Below, piece by piece: positions 1-10,126 of a stretch of DNA of 56,779 bases. The stretch spans positions 235,085-291,863 of the forward strand of contig NW_027192219.1 of the NCBI RefSeq assembly GCF_041956535.1, read 5' to 3'. Made by a program: the position numbers and the translations under genes. The DNA comes from Calcarisporiella thermophila CBS 279.70 (taxonomy: Eukaryota > Calcarisporiellomycota). The notes beneath the pieces are model-generated. The model was not told the DNA's origin and searched no databases. It worked only from the letters and a program-made list of their open reading frames with translations. The first letter of the stretch is position 1. Every line of letters starts with the position of its first letter.

Positions 1-265
1 TTTTTGGCGAAATCTTTCACTTTATTGCTTATAATAATGTAACAATTGTATTTTAGAGTCTTCTAATACAATAAAGACTCGGAATTGATCAAAAAATTTT
101 TAGCGAAATCATGATAACATCACTAGTAAGTGGACAGGAGAACCCAATATTTGCAAGCGGTGCACAACCAACGCAGTGGAAACCATTATTCATACTTACC
201 TGGAAAGCCCGGTCCTAAATTAGCTATGGCAAACAGTAGACGATTACATCTGACGCATTATTGGA

Positions 266-685
266 GTGAGAGCTCACGAATCAACCAAGGAAAACAGACT
301 ATTTGAAATAGACTACAAAATCGTGAGCTATCAACGGGAAGTAGTGTCAACGGTCCATGATGCAGCAATCTGGATCATCTATCGATCCAGATTACCGATA
401 ATAATAGATAACGCCCAACCAAGCGAAATAACGCTTGTTGAACAGCTAGGATATGAAATGCAAAAAATCGTGAGGTTCAAATGGTGGTCAGCGTCCATAA
501 AGGATAAGAAAGAAGATTTCCAACAGTTTTGGCGTAAGGGAAATTGGATACAATTCCAAGGAGACGAAACAACCTTCATCCGAAACACTTGGCTCCAATA
601 CGACTATGCCGAATACCCTATCATCCGTATTCTAATTTTTTTTTTTTCCTTCTCTCTCACATATACCATTTTTCTTGAAAAATAG
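266..685 (+). CDS. hypothetical 139-codon ORF
   Basis: An open frame of 139 codons starts with ATG in otherwise AT-rich sequence. The product would be mostly hydrophilic with several Trp residues, ending in a short hydrophobic Phe-rich stretch that comes from a poly-T tract. I recognise no family. The reading frame is longer than expected by chance in this AT-rich context, which is the only support. It could equally be a fragment of a decayed gene or mobile element. No splice-linked exon was found on either side. Confidence 0.22.
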   Translation: MRAHESTKENRLFEIDYKIVSYQREVVSTVHDAAIWIIYRSRLPIIIDNAQPSEITLVEQLGYEMQKIVRFKWWSASIKDKKEDFQQFWRKGNWIQFQGDETTFIRNTWLQYDYAEYPIIRILIFFFSFSLTYTIFLEK

Positions 686-1434
686 GGAAGGTATACACAC
701 TCTCTTTACGCCCCCTAATTCTTGTATGGATTTCTTGTTTTTTGATGTCTATCAATATCCTTTATTAAGAACAAAAAGCGAAATCATGATTAACAAACCA
801 CAAGACGCAAGTCCTCGCACTCAAAAAGGAAGATAATACGCCACCTTTTACAAGTTTCTTAATATATCTCTGATGAGAATGCTCTACTGTGTTTTATCTT
901 GGTTTGTTCGCCCTATCACAATACAACTCCTGTCAAGGAGTTATACCAAAACAACGCCTAAGGGAGGGCGACTTTGGAAAATATGTCCACTTCTTGCACT
1001 CGTTCCAATGGCTCGATTATTTTGGCAGTATACATCAGCTCATAGTTGTGAGTTGATTTAGCGCATGACTGTCGACACATTTCCGCAAGTCACCTCCTAT
1101 ATTAGCCAAAAAAAAGGAAAGGTGTGCAGTGGTTTTCTAGGTTGAAAATATTTGTCCTCTGGTAAGCTTTACTAGGTATAGTGTAGACATACTCCTGGGT
1201 TAATGTTGATATTGCTCAAATGTCGGAGTACTCGAAGTGGTCGCTACCATTAACAATTTCGATTATCTATGTTCACTTAAAGATGAATTAGATTCAAGGT
1301 TTAACAACCTACTATCGTTTTTATAAATCTCTCAAAGTAACCAATATAGTATGTGAACTATTGATTTGTTATCCACCCGCCCTCCCCCCCCCAAAAAAAA
1401 AATTCTTTATAAAGAAGCATCACGAAAAATTTTT
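686..1434. other. intergenic, no gene recognised
   Basis: AT-rich sequence with homopolymer runs (a C run followed by an A run near 1385-1401). The only open frame, 873-1061 on the plus strand, has no recognisable content. Nothing functional is seen apart from the flanking tRNA terminator. Confidence 0.4.
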
Positions 1435-1506
1435 GGGCTCAACCGGGAATTGAACCCGGGACCTCTCCGACCCGAACGGAGAATCATACTACTAGACCAT
1501 TGAGCC
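1435..1506 (-). tRNA. tRNA-Pro (anticodon CGG)
   Basis: A 72-nt cloverleaf reads on the minus strand. The acceptor stem GGCTCAA pairs with TTGAGCC, the anticodon stem CTCCG/CGGAG closes the loop TTCGGGT (anticodon CGG), and the T arm is CCGGG-TTCAATT-CCCGG. The internal A box (TGGTCTAGTAG) and B box (GGTTCAATTCC) fit the polymerase III consensus. A T5 run follows just downstream on the minus strand and would terminate transcription. There is no intron. Sequence identity with eukaryotic tRNA-Pro is strong. It is identical over all 72 nt to the copy at 6368-6439. Confidence 0.96.
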
Positions 1507-1599
1507 TTCGATGATTCGCAAAAATAAATAGACCATTTATATTAAGAATTTTTTGGAAAATTATTTTTCCTATTTTTTCCAATATTTTCATAATAGAAT

Positions 1600-1671
1600 G
1601 GCTCAATGGTCTAGTCGCATGATTCTCCGTTTGGGTCGGAGAGGTCCCGGGTTCAATTCCCGGTTGAGCCC
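1600..1671 (+). tRNA. tRNA-Pro (anticodon UGG)
   Basis: A 72-nt cloverleaf, divergently oriented and 93 bp from the CGG gene. The anticodon loop is TTTGGGT (anticodon TGG) with G at position 37, as expected for tRNA-Pro. It differs from the two CGG copies at three positions: two in the D loop and the wobble base. A and B boxes are intact and a T5 run follows at about 1675-1679. CGG and UGG isoacceptors side by side as an inverted pair suggest local duplication followed by anticodon shift (inference). Confidence 0.96.
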
Positions 1672-2223
1672 ATATTTTTATATTTTTACTGCTTTATACA
1701 ACTGGAAAGAATACTTTATCTAAATACAGGAAGGAAGAATCTGCTTGAGCACAATAGGGGTTGCTATGGCCATTATCCGAAACGGCTCCGACGTAAATCA
1801 ATTTTAAAATCTCTTTACTTTTCTCTGCTTTTTACCAAATTATTTATCGTATATTACCTATTTCATATGGATTCGACTTTAATACTTGCCTTGTTTCCAC
1901 TTCAATATTATTATACTTGTCATTATGCTTAGTTAATTTTATGTTTCTCTACGAAACATAGTAAAATTATTCCTACTAGATTACATTGTTTATTCACCCC
2001 AAACGTGGCAAGTGGAAGTGTTCTTTTATAAGTTGCATGTGAAGTTTTGGCGGAGGAGACGCAACAGGATGGAAGTTAAGGAAAAATCCAAGCAAGTGTC
2101 ATACCAGCTGTTGAGTGTGCAGTATAAATATTGTAAATGACCTTAGGGTACATGAAATAGTTATTAATAGCAATAAAATGTTCCTATATTCGACCCTTTT
2201 GCTATTTTATACGGATAATTAGC
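1672..2223. other. intergenic, no gene recognised
   Basis: AT-rich sequence between the UGG tRNA and the repeat that overlaps the end of the 819-codon gene. It includes the T-run terminator of the tRNA. No open frame or repeat of note. Confidence 0.4.
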
Positions 2224-2577
2224 CGGTTGATATGGCTGCCTGGATGCAGTGATTGAAAGAATTGCTTAGTTTTCCAAAACAGAATCACTGGAAACTCCAT
2301 AATCTTCATTTTGATAAGCTAGACGGGTGAACCTACGGTCTGGGGCACAGCCTCTTCCTCTAACATTAGAACTGCGCTAGTTTTTAAGTTGGATGCCGCG
2401 TGTTGATATGTGTGCTTGAAAGCAACGGTTGAGAGTAATGGTTGACTTTCCGAAGCAGAATCACTGGAAACCCCATCACCTCCATATTGATAAGCCGGCG
2501 CAGGTAGAACTCCAGTCTGGTGCACATCCATCCCATCTAACACCAGAACTGCGTTAGCTTTGAAGTCGGAGATCGCG
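2224..2577. repeat. tandem imperfect direct repeat, 2 x ~176 bp
   Basis: Two adjoining copies, about 2224-2398 and 2399-2577, align along their length. Shared blocks include agaatcactggaaa.cccat, a block around ttgataagc, and a block around aactgcg.tag.ttt.aagt. The inner copy encodes part of the C-terminus of the minus-strand 819-codon gene. The outer copy holds the last residues, the stop codon and what would be 3' untranslated sequence. Copies differ by scattered substitutions and small indels, so the duplication is not very recent. Confidence 0.8.
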
Positions 2578-4778
2578 TATTTACATCCGATTTTGTCGCT
2601 GATACAGCTGCACAGCCAACGAAGCCGCCAATAATATCTTTTAGATATGGAAGGCCATAGACTGCGCATAGTTGACGAGACGCTGCCTTCTAATCGAGCT
2701 TGTAGTTCTATCACTTGATTTTCCATTGCCTCATAGCCTGAGATCCCAGTGACCAGCCCGAATAGCACCAGCATGCGCTCGACTACCTGAGGATGCTCCC
2801 CAACACTATACCCAGTGAGTTGCTGGACATGCCCTTCCACCTCCGAAAACCAGTCCGCCAACCATTTGGCACGCTTGTCGCTGAACTGAGCGAGTGCTTG
2901 CAATCGTTCGATAACTTCTCTTATCCATGGAATATTTTCCCCTTTTGCTGATTGCATTTGATTTAAATCGGTCGAATATCCATCATGCAGTATTGCCAGG
3001 AGCACCAGGGTCCATTCAATGGGATTGAGGGATGCGCGCATCATGTTGTAACGAACAGGAGCGCTGGTCATCACCATCTGACTCAGCTTACACGGGATGA
3101 TCTCCGGCGTACTCTGTGGCTCATGAACCGACCATAGTGCTATGGGCAATGCTCGTTGCTCAAGCCACTCTGGGTGGCTGCAACACACGTGGTCATGTCC
3201 TACATTCATCTCTCGCACTATATCTTCCACCAGCTGTTCGGTGGTGCTATCCAATCCACTGCATCCAGGCGCCACACAATACACCTCGGGGAAGGAACGG
3301 AGGACACGAAACACACCTGCCCCAGCGCATTGCAACATGGCCCAGAACAACACAGTCGACCAAGTAGCCTCATTGACCCAGAAAGTGGTTGCCACAAAAG
3401 AAGCCCCGACGGCCAATATGCTTAGCCACGTCAGAATTGGTGCGAAAACCGTACTATTGGCGTTGTAATCCCCTTGATGCTGGATCAAACATGTAGCACG
3501 AGTCTCGACACCTGCGAGGGTCGATATCTTCACTCCTCCAACGACGCACATCCCTGTCCCACTTTTGAAGGCATAATCCAATACAAGACTGTCATAGGAC
3601 CCATTTATGAGCACATGGTAGGCATTCAGATTGCTATCCGGCTTTGTGTAGGATCGCGCAGTCGCCAAGTGCAGTAGTGGTCCCATCCATGGTCCCAGGG
3701 CCGAGATCAGGGTGCATAAGCAATATTGCCGGGTGGCATCGGTCCAGTACACTCCGTCTCGGTGCCAGTTTGGTCCAATGACGCCGATAGTTGCCAATAT
3801 TGAACCTAGCACACTTCCCATCACTGTGCGCCAGTTTGCCTGAGATTTTAAGTAATGCTCCAGCATTGAGGGATTTTCAAAGGTCACCTTTGTCCAGCGC
3901 CTCTGCCCTGAAATTGGATCTATCACTGCGACAGTGGCCCAGACATGAATGAACTCTAGGTATTCATATTTCGAATGAGATCTCTGCATAATCGTACCGA
4001 TGGCTGTGCCGCCTGCCAATGCGCGTAGTTTCTGTTTCAAGCCTGTCTCGGATATCTGAAGCATCCTTCTGCCACCAGCGCCTAATCCTGCTTGTAGCAG
4101 AGTTCCAAGAACACGTGTAGCACCTAATGTGGTCGGTCCAACCGCCAGCATACTTCCCAGGCAGTGAGATGATGCAATAGCTTCCTCAATATAGTCTTTC
4201 CCGATCACCCCAAGTATGATACCGAGCAACGAGACTGGCTCATATGTGACCCTGTCAAGATACGTAGCCTCAGCCTTTACTCCTGGGATTAACCACAATA
4301 ACGCCATGAGCTTCATGGTCAAATCTGAGTACCGATCCCATAGTAGTTCCCGACATTCATCACGCTTCCACTGACCACACCATATGTTTCTGCGCTGGCC
4401 AGATGAGGGCATACTATCTTGATCAGAGTGGATAACAGCTCCCTCATTTGAACTCTCGCATGAAACATCACCTATTTTATGGAGACGATCATTAAGGGTG
4501 CTCAAGATCTGCAGTACCCGTGTTATGGCCAGACCAATGTTACGCCAAGCTTTTCGTTGAGGAATCGTCACTACTCGTTGGGCATCTCTCAGGGGCAGCG
4601 TTGATTCCCACTTGATCCCAAGCTCTCCGCAAATAGAATCTCCTTCATGAACTGAAGCTAATGCCGCATCGTACCTGGTATCCTCCACGTTGCACGCTGA
4701 AATCCGCTCTAACAACTTAGATGACTGGCCTGATGAGATGGGCGATAACCTAATACTGTGCTTTTCCTTGGCAAACAT
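2319..4778 (-). CDS. predicted polytopic membrane protein, unknown family
   Basis: A single uninterrupted frame of 819 codons, an exception in a window where most genes are split by introns. The product has a polar N-terminal ~150 residues, then several hydrophobic segments (for example LTWLSILAVGASFVATTFW and glycine-rich stretches such as LGIILGVIG and LLQAGLGAGG). A more polar C-terminal third ends in two related segments (AVLVLDG.. and AVLMLEEE..) from the tandem DNA duplication. I recognise no enzyme or transporter family. Base composition is clearly less AT-rich than the flanking intergenic DNA. The gene lies between tRNA-Pro genes, which may mark it as an accessory insertion. It could belong to a lineage-specific expanded family. 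The coding call is firm from length; function is unknown. Confidence 0.75.
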   Translation of the reverse strand: MFAKEKHSIRLSPISSGQSSKLLERISACNVEDTRYDAALASVHEGDSICGELGIKWESTLPLRDAQRVVTIPQRKAWRNIGLAITRVLQILSTLNDRLHKIGDVSCESSNEGAVIHSDQDSMPSSGQRRNIWCGQWKRDECRELLWDRYSDLTMKLMALLWLIPGVKAEATYLDRVTYEPVSLLGIILGVIGKDYIEEAIASSHCLGSMLAVGPTTLGATRVLGTLLQAGLGAGGRRMLQISETGLKQKLRALAGGTAIGTIMQRSHSKYEYLEFIHVWATVAVIDPISGQRRWTKVTFENPSMLEHYLKSQANWRTVMGSVLGSILATIGVIGPNWHRDGVYWTDATRQYCLCTLISALGPWMGPLLHLATARSYTKPDSNLNAYHVLINGSYDSLVLDYAFKSGTGMCVVGGVKISTLAGVETRATCLIQHQGDYNANSTVFAPILTWLSILAVGASFVATTFWVNEATWSTVLFWAMLQCAGAGVFRVLRSFPEVYCVAPGCSGLDSTTEQLVEDIVREMNVGHDHVCCSHPEWLEQRALPIALWSVHEPQSTPEIIPCKLSQMVMTSAPVRYNMMRASLNPIEWTLVLLAILHDGYSTDLNQMQSAKGENIPWIREVIERLQALAQFSDKRAKWLADWFSEVEGHVQQLTGYSVGEHPQVVERMLVLFGLVTGISGYEAMENQVIELQARLEGSVSSTMRSLWPSISKRYYWRLRWLCSCISDKIGCKYAISDFKANAVLVLDGMDVHQTGVLPAPAYQYGGDGVSSDSASESQPLLSTVAFKHTYQHAASNLKTSAVLMLEEEAVPQTVGSPV

Positions 4779-6367
4779 TCCTGATCCCTTATCTTCAACG
4801 GTAGTAGAGCAGAGATCCTCCGCGTGATTGTTGGGGTTATTTAGATGAACTTGGATTAGCGATGGCGTTCGCGTAGACTTTTACTGATTTAATGAAAATG
4901 CCAACAGCAATTAGGAAGTTATATGGAATGATCGCGAAGATGAGTGCCAAAAGATAGGTGCTCATACGGTTAGTTACTCGGAATCTTAAATGGGATTTAG
5001 TAATGCATATCAACAGGCATAGTTTTATGGCTCAACCTATGATTCCACTCTGATGAAATTGTAAAAAGCGTTAAGAAGCAAAATCGAAGGGTAGACTCGA
5101 TTCAATGAGAGCGATTTTCGAACTCGCAATATGGTGGAAGAAAAAAAAAAATCCCAAACTGGCAATTGGGTGAGTAGCTATTCGAGCAAGTAAATATAGT
5201 ATTTTGAGAGTGCTAATTCTGTTCCACAAATATTCTATTAGTGGAAAAGTTGTGTTATGCTTCTCCGCGGGACATTCGCTGTGCTGATGAAACGGCTAGG
5301 AATGTGCAAGTTTGGTGAGCACAACAAGAAAAAACCTACAAATCCTTTTGATTTAGATTCGATGAGTGGTAGGTTAATCTACCGGGCATACTTGGATGAG
5401 ACAAAGCAACGGCGAGGCACCGAATGAAATAGATAAACACAAAAGTTTAGATTGGAATACTATGGAGTTGGACTTGTTCTTGCCGAAAATGCCAGCCATC
5501 TTCAGCATAGCCATTAAAGTTGATTTTAAATTACACATTACTTAGCGGTAGAATTGACTGAAACTATAGGCCTTCGACTTCGATTTTTTTTTTTCATCTA
5601 TATAAGTATTTATATTTAAATTTAAACATTTTGACTTATTTAATGTTATTGACCAGCTTGTTCCGTGTTTTGCCAACCCCATCAAATGGTGTACCTTGGG
5701 AAATAACGCAATACCAGGCATATATTCTATCGGTATGAATTTCCTAGTGAGGGGAAGCTGGTGCTGAGTACCTCTGAAGTTTTCCCATGAAAAATAGTTG
5801 TCATTCACTTGCTCAGGTGAGTGGGCTTAGAAACTGTGATCTACTCTCTTTTTTTTTCGTGACCTGGACCCCTGGTTCCATGTGAACAGAGGTAGGGGAG
5901 GGGAGAGAATTTAGATAGTTGCGGGGGCTGAGCCTGAATAACAGTATCACTCTGCATGCTTCGGATTCATTCGAATTGAACCTACAGAGGGTATATAATA
6001 AGGATTGCTAGGCATGGATCGACTGTAGACACTGATTTATATATGAAAAAATTTGACAGATATTGGAGGAACACGTTAAGGAAAAAAAAGCCGTCTATAT
6101 ATCTGATACATATCCTCTCCTCCCCTTTTAAAGAAGCTTGTAAATAAAAAGTGAATATAACTAGAGACTATGGACAAGCTCAGCGCAGACAGGACTTTAA
6201 GCTTCTCTGCAATACTAGAATATATAAATTCGATGTAATAATATTATCGAAACATCAGTGATTATATTTTCATCAGAAAAGAAAAAAAAGCTTGGGTGAC
6301 TGTACCCCAACGTTGATTATACTTCCTAATAAAGGTTAATATTTGTCCAACCAAAAAAGTTCAAATC
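4779..6367. other. intergenic, no gene recognised
   Basis: 1.6 kb of AT-rich sequence. Short frames (such as 5542-5808, minus) show no recognisable protein content. It presumably contains the promoter of the 819-codon gene. No tRNA other than the one at its right edge. Confidence 0.4.
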
Positions 6368-6439
6368 GGCTCAATGGTCTAGTAGTATGATTCTCCGTTC
6401 GGGTCGGAGAGGTCCCGGGTTCAATTCCCGGTTGAGCCC
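6368..6439 (+). tRNA. tRNA-Pro (anticodon CGG), second copy
   Basis: A 72-nt tRNA identical to the minus-strand gene at 1435-1506, with anticodon loop TTCGGGT. A and B boxes are intact, there is no intron, and a T5 run starts about nine bases after the gene. Flanking sequence does not match that of the first copy, so the duplicated unit was small or the flanks have diverged. Confidence 0.96.
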
Positions 6440-8617
6440 ATCCATTTTTAAACCATATGAATTTTTGTTCTGTTGAGACACCCACAAACGACATGGTATG
6501 ACAATGAAAGCTATTTCATAAAAGCTACTTAAAAACAAAGCTGACATTTGTAAGCTACATGATGCATGACCCTTCCAGAGGATACCTAAGTGGAATTTTT
6601 TGGCTGTAGTCGGAGGAAGAAATTTGCCCTCTCCGCTGGAGGGACAATACGGCTTTGGCTCGACCAGAGAGAGGTGAGCGAGTCATTGGATGTGAATGGA
6701 TTCGTTGGTGCAAGGCGGGTCGCCTTATACAAAAGGAGGAAACTCACACGGGCAGAGAGCCTCTCATTCTTCCAAGATGTAACTAGTGCTTATATGAATT
6801 CAATTTACACCATCACGGCATACAGTTAATAAGATGAACTTGTTCAGAAGAGAGGTTGAGCAGAGGTGAGCAATGCAGGGTAAAGAGGGTAAATCAGGTT
6901 AGCTGGCTTCGACCACTTGCATTTGAAGCTAAGGCAATGTGAAGTAAATTGATTAGCGGATGATACCTTCCCATGTAGGAGTCGAGAAACACTTGAGCCA
7001 TTAAATCACGAGAACACGTAGAACTAAACGCATGCAAGCACGATCAGGATCGTTGGTGCCTGTTTGATTTGGGGCGACATACACTGGAATCATATCAAGT
7101 GGCTATGGGCGGACGGCCTGGCGATGGCTTTCGTGGATCAACTACTGCGAGTATCTTTCCAGCCACTGTCGGGATATCGCCTGAATATTGAAGCGGCCGC
7201 ACACGCTCTCAATGGCCCATCGTCTCGGGGAAAGCTTTCCTGGCTCCTCTCCTCCAATCAGGGCCTTCTGGTAATCGGTGAAGGCTTCATTAATCAATCA
7301 TTAGGTATTGAGTGAACCTTATTATTCAACCATGCCTTGCCACAGAGGAAAACAGATTAAGCAGATGCAAGGCACCCAATCAATCTCGCGAGCCGGAATG
7401 GTGTAATTTAACTCGACTTCCGTTAAGCCTCCAGGGTGCAGCCGGGCGATTGCCGCCAGTGGCCAGGCCCGCAAGTCGAGGGCCATGGCGAGGGAGAGAG
7501 GGCTATGCCGCCAACCGCCTCGTGAACGACGCTCCTGAGCTGAGCGATTTGTTGACGATCTCAGCCGGATGCATGCGCCCGAACGTGATGGCTCTGCTGC
7601 ATTGGTCAACCATCCTCCCACCTCCCGCGCAGGCAGAGGAGAAAACCTGGTTATATTGCCTCATGTCAGCGTGAGCAGAGCAGCTCGATGAGGGCATGCG
7701 CCTCAGGCATGCTGCGCCTGCGATGCGATTGTATTGTAATCCCAAGTGCTTCTCTCTGCTCAGTAGCGAAGATTTCCCCTACAGGCTGCATGCAATAAGC
7801 CCTTGCCTTCCTATCGTCACTATGGCGCTGGGCTTAATCCTCCGACCATGGCTCGGAAAAAATGGGGAGCGGCGGCGCAAACAGGAGAGGGGTGAGGCAG
7901 AGGAGCCTGCCACATCGGCAAATCCCGATCAAGGCATCCTTTAGCATCCCCTCACCATATCCACTTGCGCCCTGAGGCTTGCTTCCAAATGTTTTGATTT
8001 TGCGATCTTGTGGCCACCAAATCCGCACTGGAGTCCAATCTAAAACCAGCGCCAGCCAGCTCGGCAGAGCGTAAGACAGTCCCATTGGGGGTGCGGCCGG
8101 CAAGCCAGGCTCTGGCCCGGCGCGGGAGGCGGGGGGCTAGAGACAAGGGGCCGGCCCGGGCGAGGGGTTGCGGGGTTGGCGGGCGGGCTATCAGAGCCGG
8201 GTTCGTGGCATTAGAAATCGGGGGAGATTCAAGCGCAAGAGCGATTTGTTTTCTTTCATCACTGCTTTATATATTCGCCTTGGTGTAACGGCAAAGGTTA
8301 AGGTTCCCCTCCTGCCCTCCTCCTCTTGCTCTGCCTCGGTTCCTGTGCCCCCGCGCCCTTTTGGCCCTCTTCATTTTGCGCTTTGCCTTTTTCCTTTGCT
8401 TGTACCGCTGGCCAGCGCGAGGGAAGAGCTGCGAGGGTTCGACGCTCGCCAGATGCTCTATTTATTTAGCTTTTTCCTTTAGCTCTTTTATTTATCGCGC
8501 TCCATGCCGCCGCATCGCCCGTGTCGCCTCTAACTTATCTCTCTCTCTCTGCCTAATCTTAAGCCTTTTAATTCTTCCTCTGCCCTACCCCGCTCTCACG
8601 GCCCAGCGTCCCCTCCT
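6440..8617. other. AT-rich to GC-rich transition region, no firm gene
   Basis: From ~7050 the sequence becomes strikingly GC- and CpG-rich, most extreme at about 8080-8200, and then pyrimidine-rich (8290-8600) up to the next gene. Several overlapping open frames exist on both strands (for example 7064-7315 plus, 7322-7621 minus). High GC content alone opens frames by removing stops, and none resembles a known family. The pyrimidine tract immediately before 8618 looks like a fungal promoter or 5' leader. A decayed element in 7050-7950 is possible but not shown. Confidence 0.4.
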
Positions 8618-9643
8618 ATGGGAATCGACTGGCCGCCTAATCTCATCACAATGCCCCGCTGGATAAAATACCTCCGCAGAAAGCCTGGCCCCTCCAGTGA
8701 GGATGCCGACAGCCCCGAGATGGACAGAAACGAATCCTCCAAATCGCTGAGCTTGCTCCGGCCCCGCTTCAGCGAGGACTCCTGGGACGAAGAAGAAGTA
8801 TACAGGCGCTCGCACCTGCTGAAGGGTTTTCTGCGCCGCTCAGCGCTGCTCGTCTCCTCCAACTTCGGGGGGGAAAGCAAGCGGGCAAACAATTCACTCG
8901 AGAATGGTCCCAACCTCGCCGCACAGCACCAGCTCCCTCATCACACTCAGGCCCGGCTCTGGAATCAAACGCTGCTGAAGCTACGGGACCGTGGGCGGGC
9001 CCTGGGATACCTAGTGCTCTTGCTGGCTCTATTTATCAAACTCCAGCACGCTCGCCGGCCACTGCTCGTGGGTGCTTCGGACCCTCCCGGCTCTGGCAGA
9101 TCGGGGCCCCGAATGGGCCCTCCGTTTGGGCATGCGGCATCTTTGTCGCCGCCTCCGGATGGCGACCAGGAGAGGCTGCGGCGCATCATCACTCGGCCCG
9201 CAAGGAGCCACCTGTCTCCCTTCGGCCCCAATCCGGCCCAGATGGCGAGGCGGCGCCGATTGCCCTACGCTAAAACCTCGCTCGTCACCTTCTTCGACGC
9301 GGAGACGCACGAACTCGTGCACATGCCCGTGGTCCCCCAAGCCTCACCATCCCAACCCCCCTCAACCTCCCCATCCCCCCTCTCTGCCGCATCCTCAAGT
9401 GGCTCAGATACCTCTCTGCCTATTAGCGTTTCGGAGGAGCCTGCCTCGACCATGTCGTGGGAGACCCCCTCCGATTTCGCCCGCTCGTTCCCACCTGCAT
9501 ATCCAAAAGATGCCATTGCCAGGGACACAGACGAGGACATGCCGTTAGCTTTGGTACGCGACCACCTCCAAAACATGAATCTGTGCGGAAGAAAGCCCCA
9601 GGCCCCCATCGAAGAATTGCTGGACTTGTCCATTGCTATCTGA
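8618..9643 (+). CDS. Pro/Ser-rich protein with one predicted membrane segment, unknown
   Basis: An intronless frame of 341 codons. A second in-frame ATG at 8651 would remove 11 residues and may be the true start. The N-terminal ~125 residues are charged and rich in Ser and Arg. A single hydrophobic stretch (LGYLVLLLALFIKL, around residues 128-141) would fit a signal anchor. The remainder is Pro/Ser-rich low complexity and ends in a short more ordered tail with Leu and Asp/Glu. No known domain is recognised. Codon use is far more GC-rich than neighbouring genes. It stands alone, upstream of the convergent SEC66 gene. Confidence 0.55.
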   Translation: MGIDWPPNLITMPRWIKYLRRKPGPSSEDADSPEMDRNESSKSLSLLRPRFSEDSWDEEEVYRRSHLLKGFLRRSALLVSSNFGGESKRANNSLENGPNLAAQHQLPHHTQARLWNQTLLKLRDRGRALGYLVLLLALFIKLQHARRPLLVGASDPPGSGRSGPRMGPPFGHAASLSPPPDGDQERLRRIITRPARSHLSPFGPNPAQMARRRRLPYAKTSLVTFFDAETHELVHMPVVPQASPSQPPSTSPSPLSAASSSGSDTSLPISVSEEPASTMSWETPSDFARSFPPAYPKDAIARDTDEDMPLALVRDHLQNMNLCGRKPQAPIEELLDLSIAI

Positions 9644-10126
9644 TGGCTAAATGGGAAAAAAAAGGTTAGCACATGCCCCACGGACTCTCTCCCCCTCCCT
9701 CGCTCTGGCTCGCCCTGGCTCTCCTGTATATACTATGCGATAGCTTTTCTATCTATATCCCCCCCCCATTTTATTTTTTTTAATACTATTACTCCGAATG
9801 GGAAGAATGGATATGGGACATCCACAGCATTAACAACGACTATTTTTGTTTTCTTTGATTTACCGTTTAATCTATATTCTCATTCTTCAATACATCACAC
9901 TGACAATGATAATTCTTTATGGTGGCAACTTCCTCGAAAAGAACAAAATAAAATAAAATAAGTATTATTTTGTAGTGGGGAATAGGTGAGCAAAGCGTCA
10001 GAAGAGGAAAACAAATGGGACGAAGCGCTGTATAATACTATACACAGTGGCAAAACCAAAACACACACACACACACACTCACAAGCACTCATCGAGGAGG
10101 AAATCATAAATGAGCCTCCTCCATCC
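9644..10126. other. convergent intergenic region with AC microsatellite
   Basis: 3' flanks of the orphan gene and SEC66. It contains poly-C and poly-T tracts and a short (AC)n run at about 10061-10078. No gene seen. Confidence 0.5.

Noticed and set aside
1435-1671. Inverted tRNA pair read as a terminal-inverted-repeat element
   Set aside because: The similarity stops at the tRNA boundaries, and both copies fold as intact tRNAs with their own terminators.
3116-3677. Several open frames on the plus strand opposite the 819-codon gene
   Set aside because: They are antisense shadows of a long, less AT-rich coding frame and show no coherent protein features.
8010-8482. Overlapping frames in the GC-rich and pyrimidine-rich stretch before the orphan gene
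   Set aside because: High GC and CT tracts lack stop codons by composition. Products are low complexity and overlap each other.
8585-9681. Minus-strand frames opposite the 341-codon orphan gene
   Set aside because: Shorter than the plus-strand frame and fragmented; best explained as GC-driven shadows. I cannot exclude them fully because neither strand has a known family.
10061-10078. AC dinucleotide run
   Set aside because: Ordinary microsatellite in a convergent 3' region, no sign of function.
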